From NCBI RefSeq assembly GCF_048771995.1, contig NC_133027.1, positions 102,236,501 through 102,300,500 on the forward strand: 64,000 bases of DNA, in the 5' to 3' direction. Below are positions 49,001 to 60,678 of the stretch, in pieces (position 1 is the first letter of the stretch; every line of letters begins with the position of its first letter). The notes beneath the pieces were generated by a model. That model was given only the letters and a program-made list of their open reading frames with translations. It did no database searches and had not been told where the DNA came from. The translations under genes and the position numbers were made by a program. The stretch comes from Taeniopygia guttata (taxonomy: Eukaryota; Chordata; Aves; Passeriformes; Estrildidae).

Positions 49001-51230
49001 AAAATTTACATGGAAGTTTTCGTCCACTGTTTGTTCAATTGTGAACTCACTTTGTTTGTATCATGACAATTGTAGATACCTTATCTGACATCTTAATTAG
49101 CAGATTATTAATCTAGGTCTTTGACCCTTCTGATTACTGATAGTCTGTGTTTTCTAACACTTCAGTTAGTCTTTTCATTCACACATGCCCTGATTTACTT
49201 ATATTCTAAGTTTTCATGAAGCACAGACTCTTAAATTAGATATTTTTTAATACTAAGGTTATTAAGGCTAAGATAGAAGAGAAAATCCAAAAAGGTCTGG
49301 CAAGGATCAGGCCTTAAATGGATCTTTAATGTATTTCTCCTCCTAGGGCATTCATGCCAAAATTTCCAGCAGCTTTTGGTTTTAATTGCCAAAGTGGCTT
49401 CTCATCAGTGCAGTGGGAGAAGTTTCTCCTGTGTAGGTAGTTTGTTAAAAAGTTTAGGGTTTATGGGATTAAATTTATCCTTTATCAGTCAGATAGCTGC
49501 ATTGCCGTCAGCAAATCTGTTGTCGTAATAGGTTCTTCCATTTGACAGGGAACTCCTGATAACCTGTAAATTGTTTGTACATTAACGATTTATCAACTTT
49601 ACTTAAGGTCTGAAGTTGAGCCAATGTCATGTTTGTGTGCAGCTGTGCTATTTTGCAAAGGGCATACTTGTGGGATCACATGTAAATGCTTCCAGCGGAA
49701 TGAATGGCCCACTGGATTCAGTAGACAATTTCTGACATGTCCAAACTGACCAGCTGTACTCCTTTTGTGCAGGGAACAGATGAAGCTACAGCTTACACAG
49801 CCTCAATTACATCATAGGAACAAAACTAAAATAGCTGAATTTTGGAAGTTTGTTCAAAATTTGTCCCTCCTGGTAAAATTGGGAAAAATGAGACTGTTAT
49901 GGTGGTGGGCAGGAGTATCTGCTGTTTCAATAAAGCAAGACATTTTAAACATGTACTTGTGAAACTTAAGCACAAATAGAACAGATTTGATTCAGCATAG
50001 CTCTGAAAAGTCGTGTTTTGGTTCCTTACACATACATTTCACACCGTCTCTTTGTTGATGTGGAATCATGTTTGTCCTGAAACTGTTTTTCCAAACTGAG
50101 CTTTCATTACTTTTGTGGAAATTATGTGTTTCTTTAATGTTTTGAAAACCAAACCCCTGGACCAAGAATTACAATCATAGTGTCACTAATTCAAAAAAAC
50201 ATAGGTTCATATCTCACCCTCAAAAAGTCTGTCCAATGACATGAATTTCTGCATCCCATTATGGTAATTGCATACATGAATCATGGAATAATCATGACAT
50301 GTGAGGCTCTCCAAAAATTTTGGATGACTTCTTAAACATCTCAAAAACTTTGTGTTGGATTCTGTATGGGTGGATGCCTCTGCCCTGGGAAGATTTAATG
50401 TAATCTGACTGGTAGTTCCTTCATACTGTGGATGCTGCCAAAAGCAGGGGGAGAAATAAAAAACAGAGCAGAGAAAAATAATAACCCTATGTACTTGATC
50501 CCACAGGCATTATCATCCCTGTACTCAATACACTAATATCATCAGAAAGATGGCCAGCTACAAAAACTGTAAGGAAAGCTTTGGGGCTTGAACACTTGCT
50601 AGGAGCAGGAGAGCTGAGGAAAAGGGATGGAAGGAAGAGGAAGAACAGCAAATCATTAGGGTATTTGAGGTAAATGTCAGTGCTGGTAGAGAGAAATATA
50701 TTTGCCACTAAGCTTTGCTGACATTTTCTCTTTGAAGATCTTTTTAACAGTTGGTTCTGGTCAGGACATATGTCTGTCATTTGGGACTTGTGTTTTTCAA
50801 GACAGCCATTTTGCTCAGGCTGACTGTGCTTTTAAATGCCTCACTTTAACTTTTTTTTTTTTTTTTTCTCCTGAGGTGGAGAACAAATTTGAGAAAACAC
50901 ATTGATTTTTCTACATGACAAAAGATTTCTGAAGGCTGTGAGGCTGAAGGGGATTAATGCTTCCAGGATTTGAATGGTGACTAAACATTTGGCAGAAAGA
51001 TGATACTGGTACAAAAGGTATTCCTCCTTACCATCTTGTGAAAATTTTCCTATGTTTGGTCAGTCTACCTATGTATGAAAAACCTGTTTGCAAGTAGTAA
51101 TGTGTTTCTTTATAGCTCCAAACACTACCAGGACTTTCTGTCACAGTAACAGAATTTTATGTACATCCTACATCCTGTACAAGATTACAATATAAAATCC
51201 ATAATATAAGGTCTCTGCTTGGCTGTTTTC
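28010..51230. other. Large intergenic region between UTP25 and SYT14
   Basis: About 23 kb with no gene, RNA gene or clear young repeat recognised. It is mostly AT-rich. GC-richer patches lie at about 28.1-28.35, 29.7-29.9 and 39.75-40.05 kb. Stretches dense in TAATTA-type cores (37.5-37.65, 38.43-38.56, 44.84-45.48 kb) look like conserved non-coding elements. Small repeats: a short CA run (about 35.755 kb), a 21-bp tandem duplication (42166-42206) and T17 (50851-50867). Open frames of up to 125 codons show no recognisable domain. Confidence 0.5.
42166..42206. repeat. Two-copy 21-bp tandem repeat with E2-boxes
   Basis: The 20-mer GTTTGCCTCACCTGAGAGAA occurs at 42166-42185 and again at 42187-42206, separated by one base (period 21). 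Each copy contains CACCTG, the core bound by ZEB/SNAIL-type and some bHLH factors. Confidence 0.9.
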
Positions 51231-51529
51231 TCTCTTAGTTTCAGGAGCCATGCATGGCTTGCCCCAGATGTCCTTCTGGATCCTTGTGGTAAAGGCTGCA
51301 GGGCTTTGCAAAACCCTGTCCTCTTTGCTCACTGTGATGATCCTTTTGCCACTTCTGGGAGGTGAGGAAGAGAGTGTAGAAGAAGAATTTCCTGGGTGGG
51401 ATAACAACTACAGAACTCCAGGGAAAGAGAGGCTGGTACAACTGCAAGAGAGTTGAGGAAAGGGCATAGAAGGGAGAGGAAGAACCTGTGGCAGTGGGAC
51501 AGAGGAAGGAGTAGCAACAGAGGCTCCAA

Positions 51530-51650
51530 CACCTCTTGACCTGCTCCAACAGGTCCAGAGCCTTCTTATGTTGGTGGTCCCAGAGCTGGATATGGTATTC
51601 TAGGTGTATTCTCATGAGAGTGGAATAGAGGGGGAGAATCCCTTTAAACT
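51530..51650 (-). mobile_element. CR1 LINE fragment, ORF2 C-terminal part, minus strand
   Basis: On the minus strand the frame reads LPLYSTLMRIHLEYHIQLW and then ALDLLEQVKR (about 51636-51532). This matches the CR1 ORF2 segment LYSALVRPHLEYCVQFW...LLEQVQR. Similarity stops abruptly at about 51530, although the same frame stays open down to 51241 with unrelated sequence. The copy is diverged, 5'-truncated and internally cut. Confidence 0.75.
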
Positions 51651-51838
51651 TAACTCCAAAAGACAGTTTCAGCATGATATTTTAAAAGAAAGGGGAAAGA
51701 ATCTTGGAAAAAACAATTTGTAGAGGCAGCACTAGAGCTGCCACAAGCAGTTTTGTGCAGTTATGGATGTGGCTAGTTAATGTAATGAAGCAAGCTGGTT
51801 TTATCATAAACTGTGAGTTAGAAGTGGCTGAGGTGACT

Positions 51839-52200
51839 TGGTCTGTTCAGCCTGGAGGAGGCTGAGGGGAGATCTCATTGCAGTTCCAACTTCCTGGTGG
51901 GGGGAAGAGGAGGGGCAGGCACTGATCTCTGCTCTGTGGTGCCCGGTGACAGGACCTGAGGGAATGGCCTGGAGCTGTGTCAGGGGAGGTTTAGGTTGGA
52001 TATCAGGAAAAGATTCTTCACTGGAACAGGCTCCCCAGGGCAGCGGTCACAGCACCAGCCTAGCAGAGCTCAGGGAGCGTTTGGACAATGCTCTCAGGCA
52101 CGTGGTGTGACTCTTGGTGTGTCTTGTGCGGAGCCAGGACTTGGACTCGATGACCCTTTTGGGTCGCTTCGAACTCAGGGTATTCTCTGATTCTGTGAAG
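51839..52200 (+). mobile_element. CR1 LINE, 3' end, plus strand
   Basis: About 360 bp closely following the avian CR1 3' consensus: TTCAGCCTGGAGGAGGCTGA near the start, GGTTTAGGTTGGATATCAGG in the middle, and GGAACAGGCTCCCCAGGG, TTGGACTCGATGACCC and the terminal octamer-like repeat ATTCTCTGATTCTGTGAAG at the end. This is the strongest evidence that the genome is avian. It is a typical 5'-truncated copy with its own 3' end kept. It abuts the SYT14 CpG island and ends about 330 bp before the SYT14 ATG. Confidence 0.95.
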
Positions 52201-53245
52201 CAGAAGCGTGAAGCGCGGCTTTGCCGGCGCTCAGCGCCCTCGGAGCTTTGGGCTTTATTTCAGCTACTCTCTTCGGGAAGGAAAGCCAGGGAACAGCACC
52301 GTGGACAGCGGCGGAGCTTCCCTTGGCGGGCCGTGAGGGGCTGAGGGCTCCGGCGGCGGGCGGGGCGGGCGGGGCCGGGCGGCGGCGGGAGGAGTGACGC
52401 GGCCCGGCCCCGCCCCGCTCACCTCCGGCCCGCCCCTCCCGCCGCTCCCGCCTGGCAGCCGCGGCGCCCGGCAGCGCCTCTCCTGCGTGCGCTCCCTCCG
52501 CTTGGTACGGCCCACCCCGCCGGGGATCATGGCGATTGATGGTAAGTAGGCCAATAACGGGCTCCTCTCTCTCGCCCCGAACCGCTCCCCTCCCCCAGCC
52601 CCCTCCTCTCCCTCTCCTCCCCCGGGCACGGGGAGAGGGGCGGCTCCGGGGGGAGGGAGGGCTCCCACCGCGGCGGGAGGTGGGGGCGCGCCGGAGCCGA
52701 GCGGGACCCCAGCCGGGAGGGCGGCGGGGGGGCGCCTCCTCTGCTCCCCGTCCCCCTCGGCCCGGCTGCGGGGGCTACGGGTCAAGGGCTCTTGGATGAT
52801 GGGGGAGAGGTGAGTGTGGTACCCTCCTCCCGTCTCCGTGCCCAGGAGCCGGGCGGGGTAAATAAATCCCTGGCACGCTGGCCGGCATCCTTCCTTCTCC
52901 TCCTCCTCCGCCGCCGCCTGCCCTGGGGATGCCGGGCGTGCGCCCGTGGGCGTCGCGGAGGGGACCCGAGGAGGACGGAGCCATCCATCCCTGCGTGCCG
53001 TGAGCCGCCCTGGCTCCGGCGGGGAGGCGCGGGCGGGCGGCGCAGCCCCCCGGGCCGGGCTCTGCCGCCCCTGCCCGCCGCGGGTCCCGGGCTGCCGGCG
53101 CTCCCCGCACCCCAGCCGGGAAGGTCGGTGCCGGAGGGGCGCAGCCCCGTCCACCCTCCCCGCAGGGACTTTCCCAACTGCTCTAAAACTCGTTGTCACT
53201 CTCCTGGCCCCGGAGTCTCTGAAAACTGAGTCCCCAGGCGAGGGA
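52201..53245 (+). promoter_or_regulatory. SYT14: SYT14 CpG-island promoter, 5' UTR and start of intron 1
   Basis: Very GC- and CpG-rich block with repeated GC boxes (GGGGCGGG-type on both strands, about 52355-52415) and a CRE-like TGACGC (52395-52400), and no TATA box. It contains the first coding exon. A run with five G-tracts (52358-52379) can form a G-quadruplex on the + strand, and a matching C-tract run (52429-52449) allows one on the - strand. The transcription start is not determined. Confidence 0.8.
52529..52541 (+). CDS. SYT14: SYT14 coding exon 1 (partial gene, continues beyond window)
   Basis: ATGGCGATTGATG|gtaagt encodes Met-Ala-Ile-Asp plus the first base of a Gly codon. Human SYT14 begins MAIEGGERTCG, with the first intron after the same base as far as I recall. 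The ATG has A at -3 and G at +4, and the donor is near-perfect. Position and strand downstream of UTP25 match human synteny. SYT14 is a synaptotagmin-related protein with an N-terminal membrane segment and two C2 domains that bind phospholipid without calcium; human variants are linked to cerebellar ataxia. No later exon was found, so intron 1 exceeds 11.4 kb. The call rests on 13 bases plus context. Confidence 0.8.
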
Positions 53246-53249
53246 TGCT

Positions 53250-56200
53250 CCCTGCTCTCCGCCGGTTGCTGGGCGCTAACAGGCTGCACAGGAGCTGCTG
53301 TCCGCAGATCTTTCTAGTCATCACTTAGAAACAACAACAAAGGAGCGAGATGTACTAGACACTTGTTGGGTTTGTTTGGAGATGCTCATCTTCAAAGGCA
53401 AGGCTTCTGAGCATTGCTTTGAAACCTCTGCTCTCGACTCTGAGAGTAATTTTACACCTCGTTAAAAATCCTTTAAAAAAACCCAAAAAACCCAAACAGA
53501 ACTTTATTTCTAGCCAGACAAGGACCTAAAGTATACAGCTTCCTCAGCCAAGGTGTTTCTTTCTGAAAGCATCTGTTGTTATAGCTTGAAGGATTTAGGA
53601 AAACAGTGGGTATGTGGGGGAAACAAACTGTTCTGGTTTGTTTCGCATGTGGGATGCTTCTCTGCTGTCAGTTTCCCTGGATTCAGGCCTCTGTAACGAG
53701 AAGTTGCACTGATCAAGAAAAGCTGCGTGTTCACCCTGTCTTGGAAGCTGTGCACACCAGGAGTCTGAGCTGGCCAGCTTTGTGTTGGCTGGGTTCTTTT
53801 CTGCTGAAAAGTCCTCTTAATATTATCAAGAAGATAGCAAAAAAAATCTGCTGGATCTGGATGTTTTACATAACTTGAGCTCAGGAAAAAAAATTATCCT
53901 TTAAAATCTGTCTCTGTTTTCATTTCAGGCAGTATTATCCCAGAAATCTGTGAGGATCTGTTAGATCTAAAAATATTCACAATATGTGAAATTCATGTGT
54001 AATATTTTCAGAGGATTTAGGGTATTATTTCTTTAAAGTTAACGCAAATAGCCATGGATGAATAAAGCAATCTAGCCTTTGAAAAGAATGCAACACTTCT
54101 TGTTATGGCCAGAGTTAAGAAATAGCTCAACTGCCCTGTTGATGCTTATTTGAAATATCAAAAATGGGACTTAAGCTCTTGAGAAAATTTGGTGCATAGT
54201 TTACATTTAAATGTGAGGTGGGATTAAAAAGCATTCCAGTCATCAAAGTGGTCTGCTAGGTTTTGATTTAGGGCTCTTCCTGAAGACAGCAAATACAATG
54301 TATTTTTCTGCTGTAGCCTGTAGCAGGCATGCCTCCTCCTCTTTGTTTTCAGCTGACTGGCTGGTTGATAATAGGGCTGTTGGTAGGTGTTACAATTTTT
54401 ATTCCTTATCTTGGTGATCTCTCTCTCCTGTAGTGCAACATTGCCTTGCCTTGACTGTAATTTTTAGCAGTACTATGTCCTGGCCAGCAGTTTAAAAATA
54501 TGAGTTTGGGTTGAATATTAGCTCTTGAAGGCAGTCTCAAACCATGGAATTTCTAGTCTAAACTGTCAAAATACAGAATTTGCATTGTGTCAAAGTAAAT
54601 TTGTAAATGTATTTAAGTCAACAGATAAAATACTTTGCTCAGTTTTAAGGACACGGCATTTGGCCGGATTTTTAATTTTTTTTTTTTTTTTTTTTTGGTA
54701 GAGGCAAAGAAAATAAACAAGACTGAAAACTTCTCTCTGAATAATAAATATAAAATAGTTTAAAACTCCTTCAAAGCAGGACATAGGTATGAAGAGTGCA
54801 CAAAGTTAAAAGAGCGCAAATTAATATAGAATTTGTTAGCTGCTTTTGTCTGTTCTTAAAAATCTTTTAAAGTACCATTTCCAGTGTCACTTTTTCAGCA
54901 TACCAGCTTCCAGTGGTTCTAACACTAAACCCCAGAGCTTTTGTAAAAGTGAGGCATTTTGTATGAAGTGTTAGAGAGGACCAGGGTGCCATGGCTAGGG
55001 ACCCTTTTGGTCAATATCAGTGGTTTGTTGCACCCACTGACAGACTTTTAAAACACAAGTATTCTTCATGTGACTAAGTTCTAAGCCCTAATCTAGTGAT
55101 TGCAGGAACTGTGACATCTTTTTCTTTAGACTTCATGTCATGTTAAAACACGTTCCATTTGTATATCTTTATTAAGATAGGGTTTGCATAGGTCAGGCAA
55201 TCTCAGATTTGTGAGGAAATGACAGCAATTCTATTGGAAAAATTCTGGCACAAATGAGTTTAAAGAATGGTATTTGCAGTTATTATTGTCTGTATAGTTA
55301 TCCCCCAAAACACAATTACTATTTACTAGGAGCTCTGTTTCATTATGCAGGGTTATTTATTGCTTAATATTTCCACTATTTCCACATAGGGCAGGATTAA
55401 GACAAAGAGTATCAGAAAGGGGAGCTGTTAAATATGGTAGAGAGTAAGGCCATACTGAAAGCAGTAGTAAAACCAGACTGGTGGGCAGTCTGAGATTAAA
55501 ATCCTCCCATCTACTGCTGCTCAAGCCTGGGATCTTGTGGCAGTTTTCTTGGAGTGGGGAAGAAAGTTGAGGAGTGGCTTCTGAGAATCCTTCAGCAGCA
55601 CTGTGGTAATAATGTTCCTCATGGCAGCATTAACTTGGTTGTTCTATGCTGCTTCTCCTCTTTTGAGCAGTAGCAAAGCTTTGGTGCCTGCCTCAAGAGA
55701 AGTCTATTGAATTGAGGTCTAGGTGAGGAACCAGCAATGGAAATCAATCACACTGCATTGCATGGAGAGGGGGAGGCAAAGAACTGTTAGAGGTCACAGG
55801 TGGAATGTTTTATAACCTAAGGCAGAATTGTGTGTCTTGTATATCCTCATGAATCTACTTTTACCAGATTTTTGGGCCTCACTTGAACATGCTGTAATCT
55901 AGCGCAGTCTATATAAGTTTATGTTTCTCAAGGAGGGGAAGAAATCTATAGATGAATCTTCTCAGACTGAGCTAAATCTTTTTGATTTTAAACTCTTTCA
56001 TATAGTTTCCATTGTAAGGAGTTTAGTGCTAACAAATGAGAAGTAGCATTAAAGACAATAATGAGCTGTACAGATAAAAGGAATCTAGTAGAGGAGAAAG
56101 AATTACAATTGGTGTTGGTGTTGTCTTCTAGTAAGTTACTGATAGAGTAATGAGACTAATGTATGTACCTTTTTGATAATTTTGTTTCTGGGTGTCTGTG

Positions 56201-59200
56201 CAGTGTCCTGATATCTCTGAGGTTTCTGAGAAGATTATCTCCTTCTTTTTCCCCCACCCTCCAGCTGCTTGGTTTGGAGCAGACAGCTGCACCTGTTTGT
56301 GCTGTGTGGGGGTTTATTAGCTGGTGGGCTGTCCTTGTGTTCCATGGGGTTTGTGTGTGTGTTGTATTTGGCTGATGATTTTTATGAAACATTACATTAG
56401 ATTCTTAAAACTTTCTGACTATTTTGTCTTAAATTAGCCAGAGAATTTGTAAACAATACAAGGATGAGGCAGGAAGTAAACTGTTTAATTATATAACACT
56501 CATTTCCTTGGGAAACAAATTATGGAATGAACCCACTTTTTGTTTATGGATACAAAAAGAGTATTTAGAACACTGCTTCATACAGGTCACATGAAAACTA
56601 TGCCTAGTTGCTAATTTCCAGAATCTAGAAAAGGAAACAACGGAGCAATGAGCTGCTTACAGAGCTTAAGTAGGAGTATCATGTGTAGCTTGTAGGTTGA
56701 ATCTGGCCTGGGGAACAGTTTTATATTGACTTCCCAGTTACCTGGGCTGTGCAGGTGTCAGTGCAGGGTGCACTAGAAGGGTGTAAGGTGACATGGAGAT
56801 CCTCAAGTTAGTGCTGACCTGAAATGACAGTAGTGCTGATCTGAATCCAAGTTGGTGTGGCCAGGCCAGGGGTTGAGCAGTATCATCAGTATTTTATGAA
56901 GCCTAAATGTAAGAATACATATTTTATGCTTAGGCCCATTTTTTGTCAGCTATGTGGTGGATCACATGTCAAGGTATCATAATGGATCAGCCACACAGAA
57001 TTTGTTTAATTCTGCCTTATGCTTATCCAGTGACTGTGGTGGAAACTATTCAGTGAGTGTTGCCTGGTATTGCCATTGTAAGGATGATTGCCTGTGTTAT
57101 TTGCTGATGACAGTGAAACCTTGTGCCACAGGCAAAATCACCAGTTTCCTGGTTGGATTGTCTTATGCCATCATCTCTGTATATTGAATCTATTGAAATA
57201 AAGTAAGTTAGCAGGTCTCATATCTTTTAGATAACAAAGGGGGCAACCGTTTTTTAAAAAACCCCACCTAATCTCTAATGTTTTACAGACTTCTTTTTGA
57301 CAAGTTCCTCGTGGGCTGAGATGAAGCTATCATAGTTAATATGAGAACAGTTGACGTGTTCAGAGTGAAATTTTTTCTGGAATTATCTTAATTTTTAATG
57401 CCTAACGCTTCTGCAAATTGAAATTCTTGGCTTTCAAGATGGGCATGCAGGAAAGTAAACATGGAGTCATTACCTGATTAAAAATGTTTGTCTGTGTTGC
57501 CATCCAAATACAGGGAACCTCTTAGAAAGGAAAGAGTTTTGCTGTCTTCCAGAGAACTTTCAACTGTTTTAACCACTAGGTCTTATTTTCTCTTCAGCCT
57601 AATTCAGTTATACATCTTCCAGCCTTTGTAGCGATTGATGGAAGGGATTCACAGCTGATACTCTCAAACGTTTTCCTGTATACTGTCAGCTTTTGAACTG
57701 CATAAGGCCAAGGGTCTGTGTTGCATGTAAAGGTTGGAGTGGATTTCAAGTCAGCAATTAATCACTGAACCTCCTAATTTTTGTGCATTTCACTTATAGA
57801 GATGGGAGATCTTTCCTGATTTCTGTGTAAATCTGCTTGTAGAATAAGACAGGGAAATTTTGGGAGGATTTTGAAAGTTCATCCTAAGACAGCAAGTGAG
57901 TGTTGATTCTGTGAACTAATAGATCCCATTCTGCAGAGGAGAATAATCTTTGATGTGAAAAGGGGTAAATTCAGTATGACTGACACATCCTGTTGGTAGT
58001 TTTGTTGTGTAGGCTAAAATAAGCAGTTTTCCTACCAAACGGAATCTTTTGCAATACAAACTCTTCTTAGTAATTTCCTTTTGTATCACAAACTTAATGC
58101 ATTGTCTGAAATATTTGAAACAATTTCTATGAATATATTTCTCCATAGATCATAGAGTCATTCTAAAAGAAGAAATGTTTCTCAGTTTACTTTCTACTGT
58201 GAAACTTTGCTCTAGAGTAGTGATTAGTAGTGTTAATTAAAAATGTTAAGAATTTGCTAAAAGTCATTCTAAATTTTCATTTTTTTTTTGTTTTCAGCTT
58301 TTGTTGCTGATATCTTTTCTATTACTTGAACATTTGATAGCATTGTACATTGCTTGTCAATGTATGTTTGATCTTTTTGTCATTTTCAGTGAAATTGTTT
58401 TCTGCTTTTCTTTCTATTTTTAGTAAAAAAAAATTATAGGTTTTAGGTCAGATTTGAACCATTTATACTGGACGTTTCTATTGCTAGTTTTATTTACTGT
58501 AATTCTTCATTTCCACCAGTAAGACTTATCTGAAAAAATACTTGACTGAGAACAAAGTGAAATAAAGAACATACTAATACTTTTTTAGTGCTAAATATAT
58601 TTCAGTTGTCAGAAGAGTAGGGAAAGAGATGTTTGTGGTCATTTTGGATAGAAAGGAAGCAGAGATAATAATACTGTTTACATGATGAGAGGAGACTGTC
58701 CCAAATAACCTCTCTACTTTATGACTTAGCTCAGGAAAATCCATCTCTTTTTAGCTGCTTTCAGTCCATAGAGATGCTTCTATTTATTTCAATATGGGTA
58801 GGATTAGATGCAAAATTTGTTTTTGAGAAACAGAAATGGCTATGCTGTTCTTGATCAATTGTCACTGATTGCTAATTCATTTGTCAGTGTCATTGGTTCT
58901 GTTGATTATAAATATAATTTTAAAAGAAAGTATTTCCCATGAAAAAAATGTTTTGATGCTTGCCATTACTTTTATAATGGATAACAAAACCCAAAATATT
59001 CTTAGGACAGGTTGATAACCTATCCTTAGGCTAAGGAATTACTAGATAGGGATCTTTTTAAATGGTGCCAGCAAAGAAGATAGTCTTTACATCAGGAGTT
59101 TGTATATAAAATCAGAACATAGATTTCTGAGTTTTACTCTTCTGATCTTGAACATCTCTGCTGCTAATATAGTCTGATGGTTATTTCTCTTATTAGTGGG

Positions 59201-60310
59201 TTAGACAGTGAATAATTGTTCTATATTCACCTGTTTATGTCCATCTGTTGTGGGTTTTTTTCAGGTCCAAGAGTCTTAGTCTATTAAGTCACTCCTCATA
59301 TGGAAACCATTTGTTTTTAAACTATTTTTATTGACTTTTTTTGGGTCTTTCTCTGTCTGCTGTTGTTCTATTTTATTTTTTGAGGTTGTGGGACCAAGAG
59401 GAGACCAAAACTGCACAAAATGTAAAAGATGTAAACATATAAATAAGTATATATAATAGCAAGTTTTCTTTTTTACTTTGCTGTGTCTCTCCTTATAAAT
59501 TCAGATGTGGTTTGCTTTTTAGTTTGCTTTTTGACTCGTTCCTTAGCATTCAACTTTAAACATTTATATTTTTATGTATGCAGTATTATTTGTAGACTGA
59601 ACTTGTGAAAAAGGATGCTAAAGGAATGCAGAGGTGATTTTACACCATAAGTCAGGATGGGCTCTTATTATATGTAGCCTTTTCAGGAAAAACACTGATG
59701 GCAGCTGTAGGGTTGCTCTTGTGCAAAAGTCTTCAGCTTTATTTATTTTCCATTACAGCTGGTGTCCATTTATCCAAGTCCAGCATTCCGTTCATGGCAT
59801 GAGGCAGTTTTTCAAGTAGATTTGTTGGTATATGGAACTCAGAAGTCTTCAGTATAGCTTTCTTTTTTAATAAATCTGTAGCATGTTGTATGAAACCCTT
59901 AACATAAGAATGGTTTTCCCTGGTCCCTTGCATACCTAGCAGAAGCACTGGTGGTCCCACATGCTTAGACATGGTAACATTAACATTGTGTTGGGCTTTA
60001 TCACTTGCATCCTGTTTTATGTTTCTACACTGTAGCACCCTGTTCCTGCTACTCAACCTGCTCGGTGTTTTCATTCTGCGCTGGAATGTCGTGGGTTTGC
60101 CAAGGGAAAAATAGTTGTCTATTGTTGAATAAAACGTTAAGTAAACGTTTGTTGAATGTGATCCAAACTTATGAAAATGCTAATTAAAAAACAATTCTCA
60201 GCAGGAAAGTAATATATCATGTAAAAAGTGCATCCGAAAAATTACACCTGCTGACAAAAGGCTTTTGTGATACAGTGTAATGTTCTGCTGCAGCTACAAT
60301 ATGGATTTTT
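53250..60310 (+). other. SYT14: SYT14 intron 1, first part: nothing recognised
   Basis: AT-rich intron sequence. T21 lies at 54676-54696 (possibly the tail of a reverse-oriented retroposed copy, not identified). An imperfect hairpin lies at 59001-59029. One minus-strand frame at 59739-60184 stays open for about 145 codons without recognised similarity. No second SYT14 exon (expected to encode GERTCGVHEL-like sequence and a membrane helix) was seen. Confidence 0.5.
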
Positions 60311-60369
60311 TTCTGAAGAATAATGAATTTTATATGCAGCAGCCTAAGTTGCATCACAGTTTTGGTGCT

Positions 60370-60678
60370 GGAACTTGGACTGTGCACTGTGTTTGTTGGT
60401 GGGATGGAATGTACCCTGGCTGAGTTTATGGATGATGCCAGGGAAGGAGTAGTTAATAAGCTGGAGGGCAGGGCTGGCAAGCTCTCAGCAAGCTCAGAGT
60501 GGGCTGAAGGATCCTCAGAAACTTCCACAAGGACAGGTGAAGTGCAAGCCCTGCACTACCAGCTGCAGGCAGGCTGGCTGGGAGCACCTCTGAGCAAAAG
60601 ACCCTGAGCATCCTGGTGAGCAGCGAGCTGAGCATGGACCAGCCACGTGTCTGTGGCCTGTATCCAGCTGTGCTAATC
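60370..60678 (+). mobile_element. Old CR1 LINE, part A (RT region), plus strand
   Basis: The frame reads LAEFMDDAREGVVNKLEGRA, matching the CR1 RT catalytic segment LSKFADDTKLGG...LEGR. It continues through GEVQALHYQLQ and GAPLSKRP, which parallel the CR1 KCRILHLG... and ESSPAEKDLG blocks. It is diverged and interrupted at 60678/60679 by an LTR. It belongs with part B at 61207. Confidence 0.68.

Noticed and set aside
52264-53289. 341-codon open frame on the minus strand across the SYT14 promoter
   Set aside because: It lies wholly in a CpG island where stop codons are rare. The translation is Pro/Arg/Gly/Ala low-complexity and overlaps the SYT14 first exon on the other strand; no domain is recognisable.
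53930-53960. Possible SYT14 exon 2 acceptor (ttcatttcag at about 53928)
   Set aside because: The downstream sequence does not encode the expected GERTCGVHEL-like peptide, and no matching donor was found.
54676-54696. T21 run as the tail of a reverse-oriented retroposed gene
   Set aside because: No recognisable gene or SINE sequence lies on the expected side; treated as a simple homopolymer.
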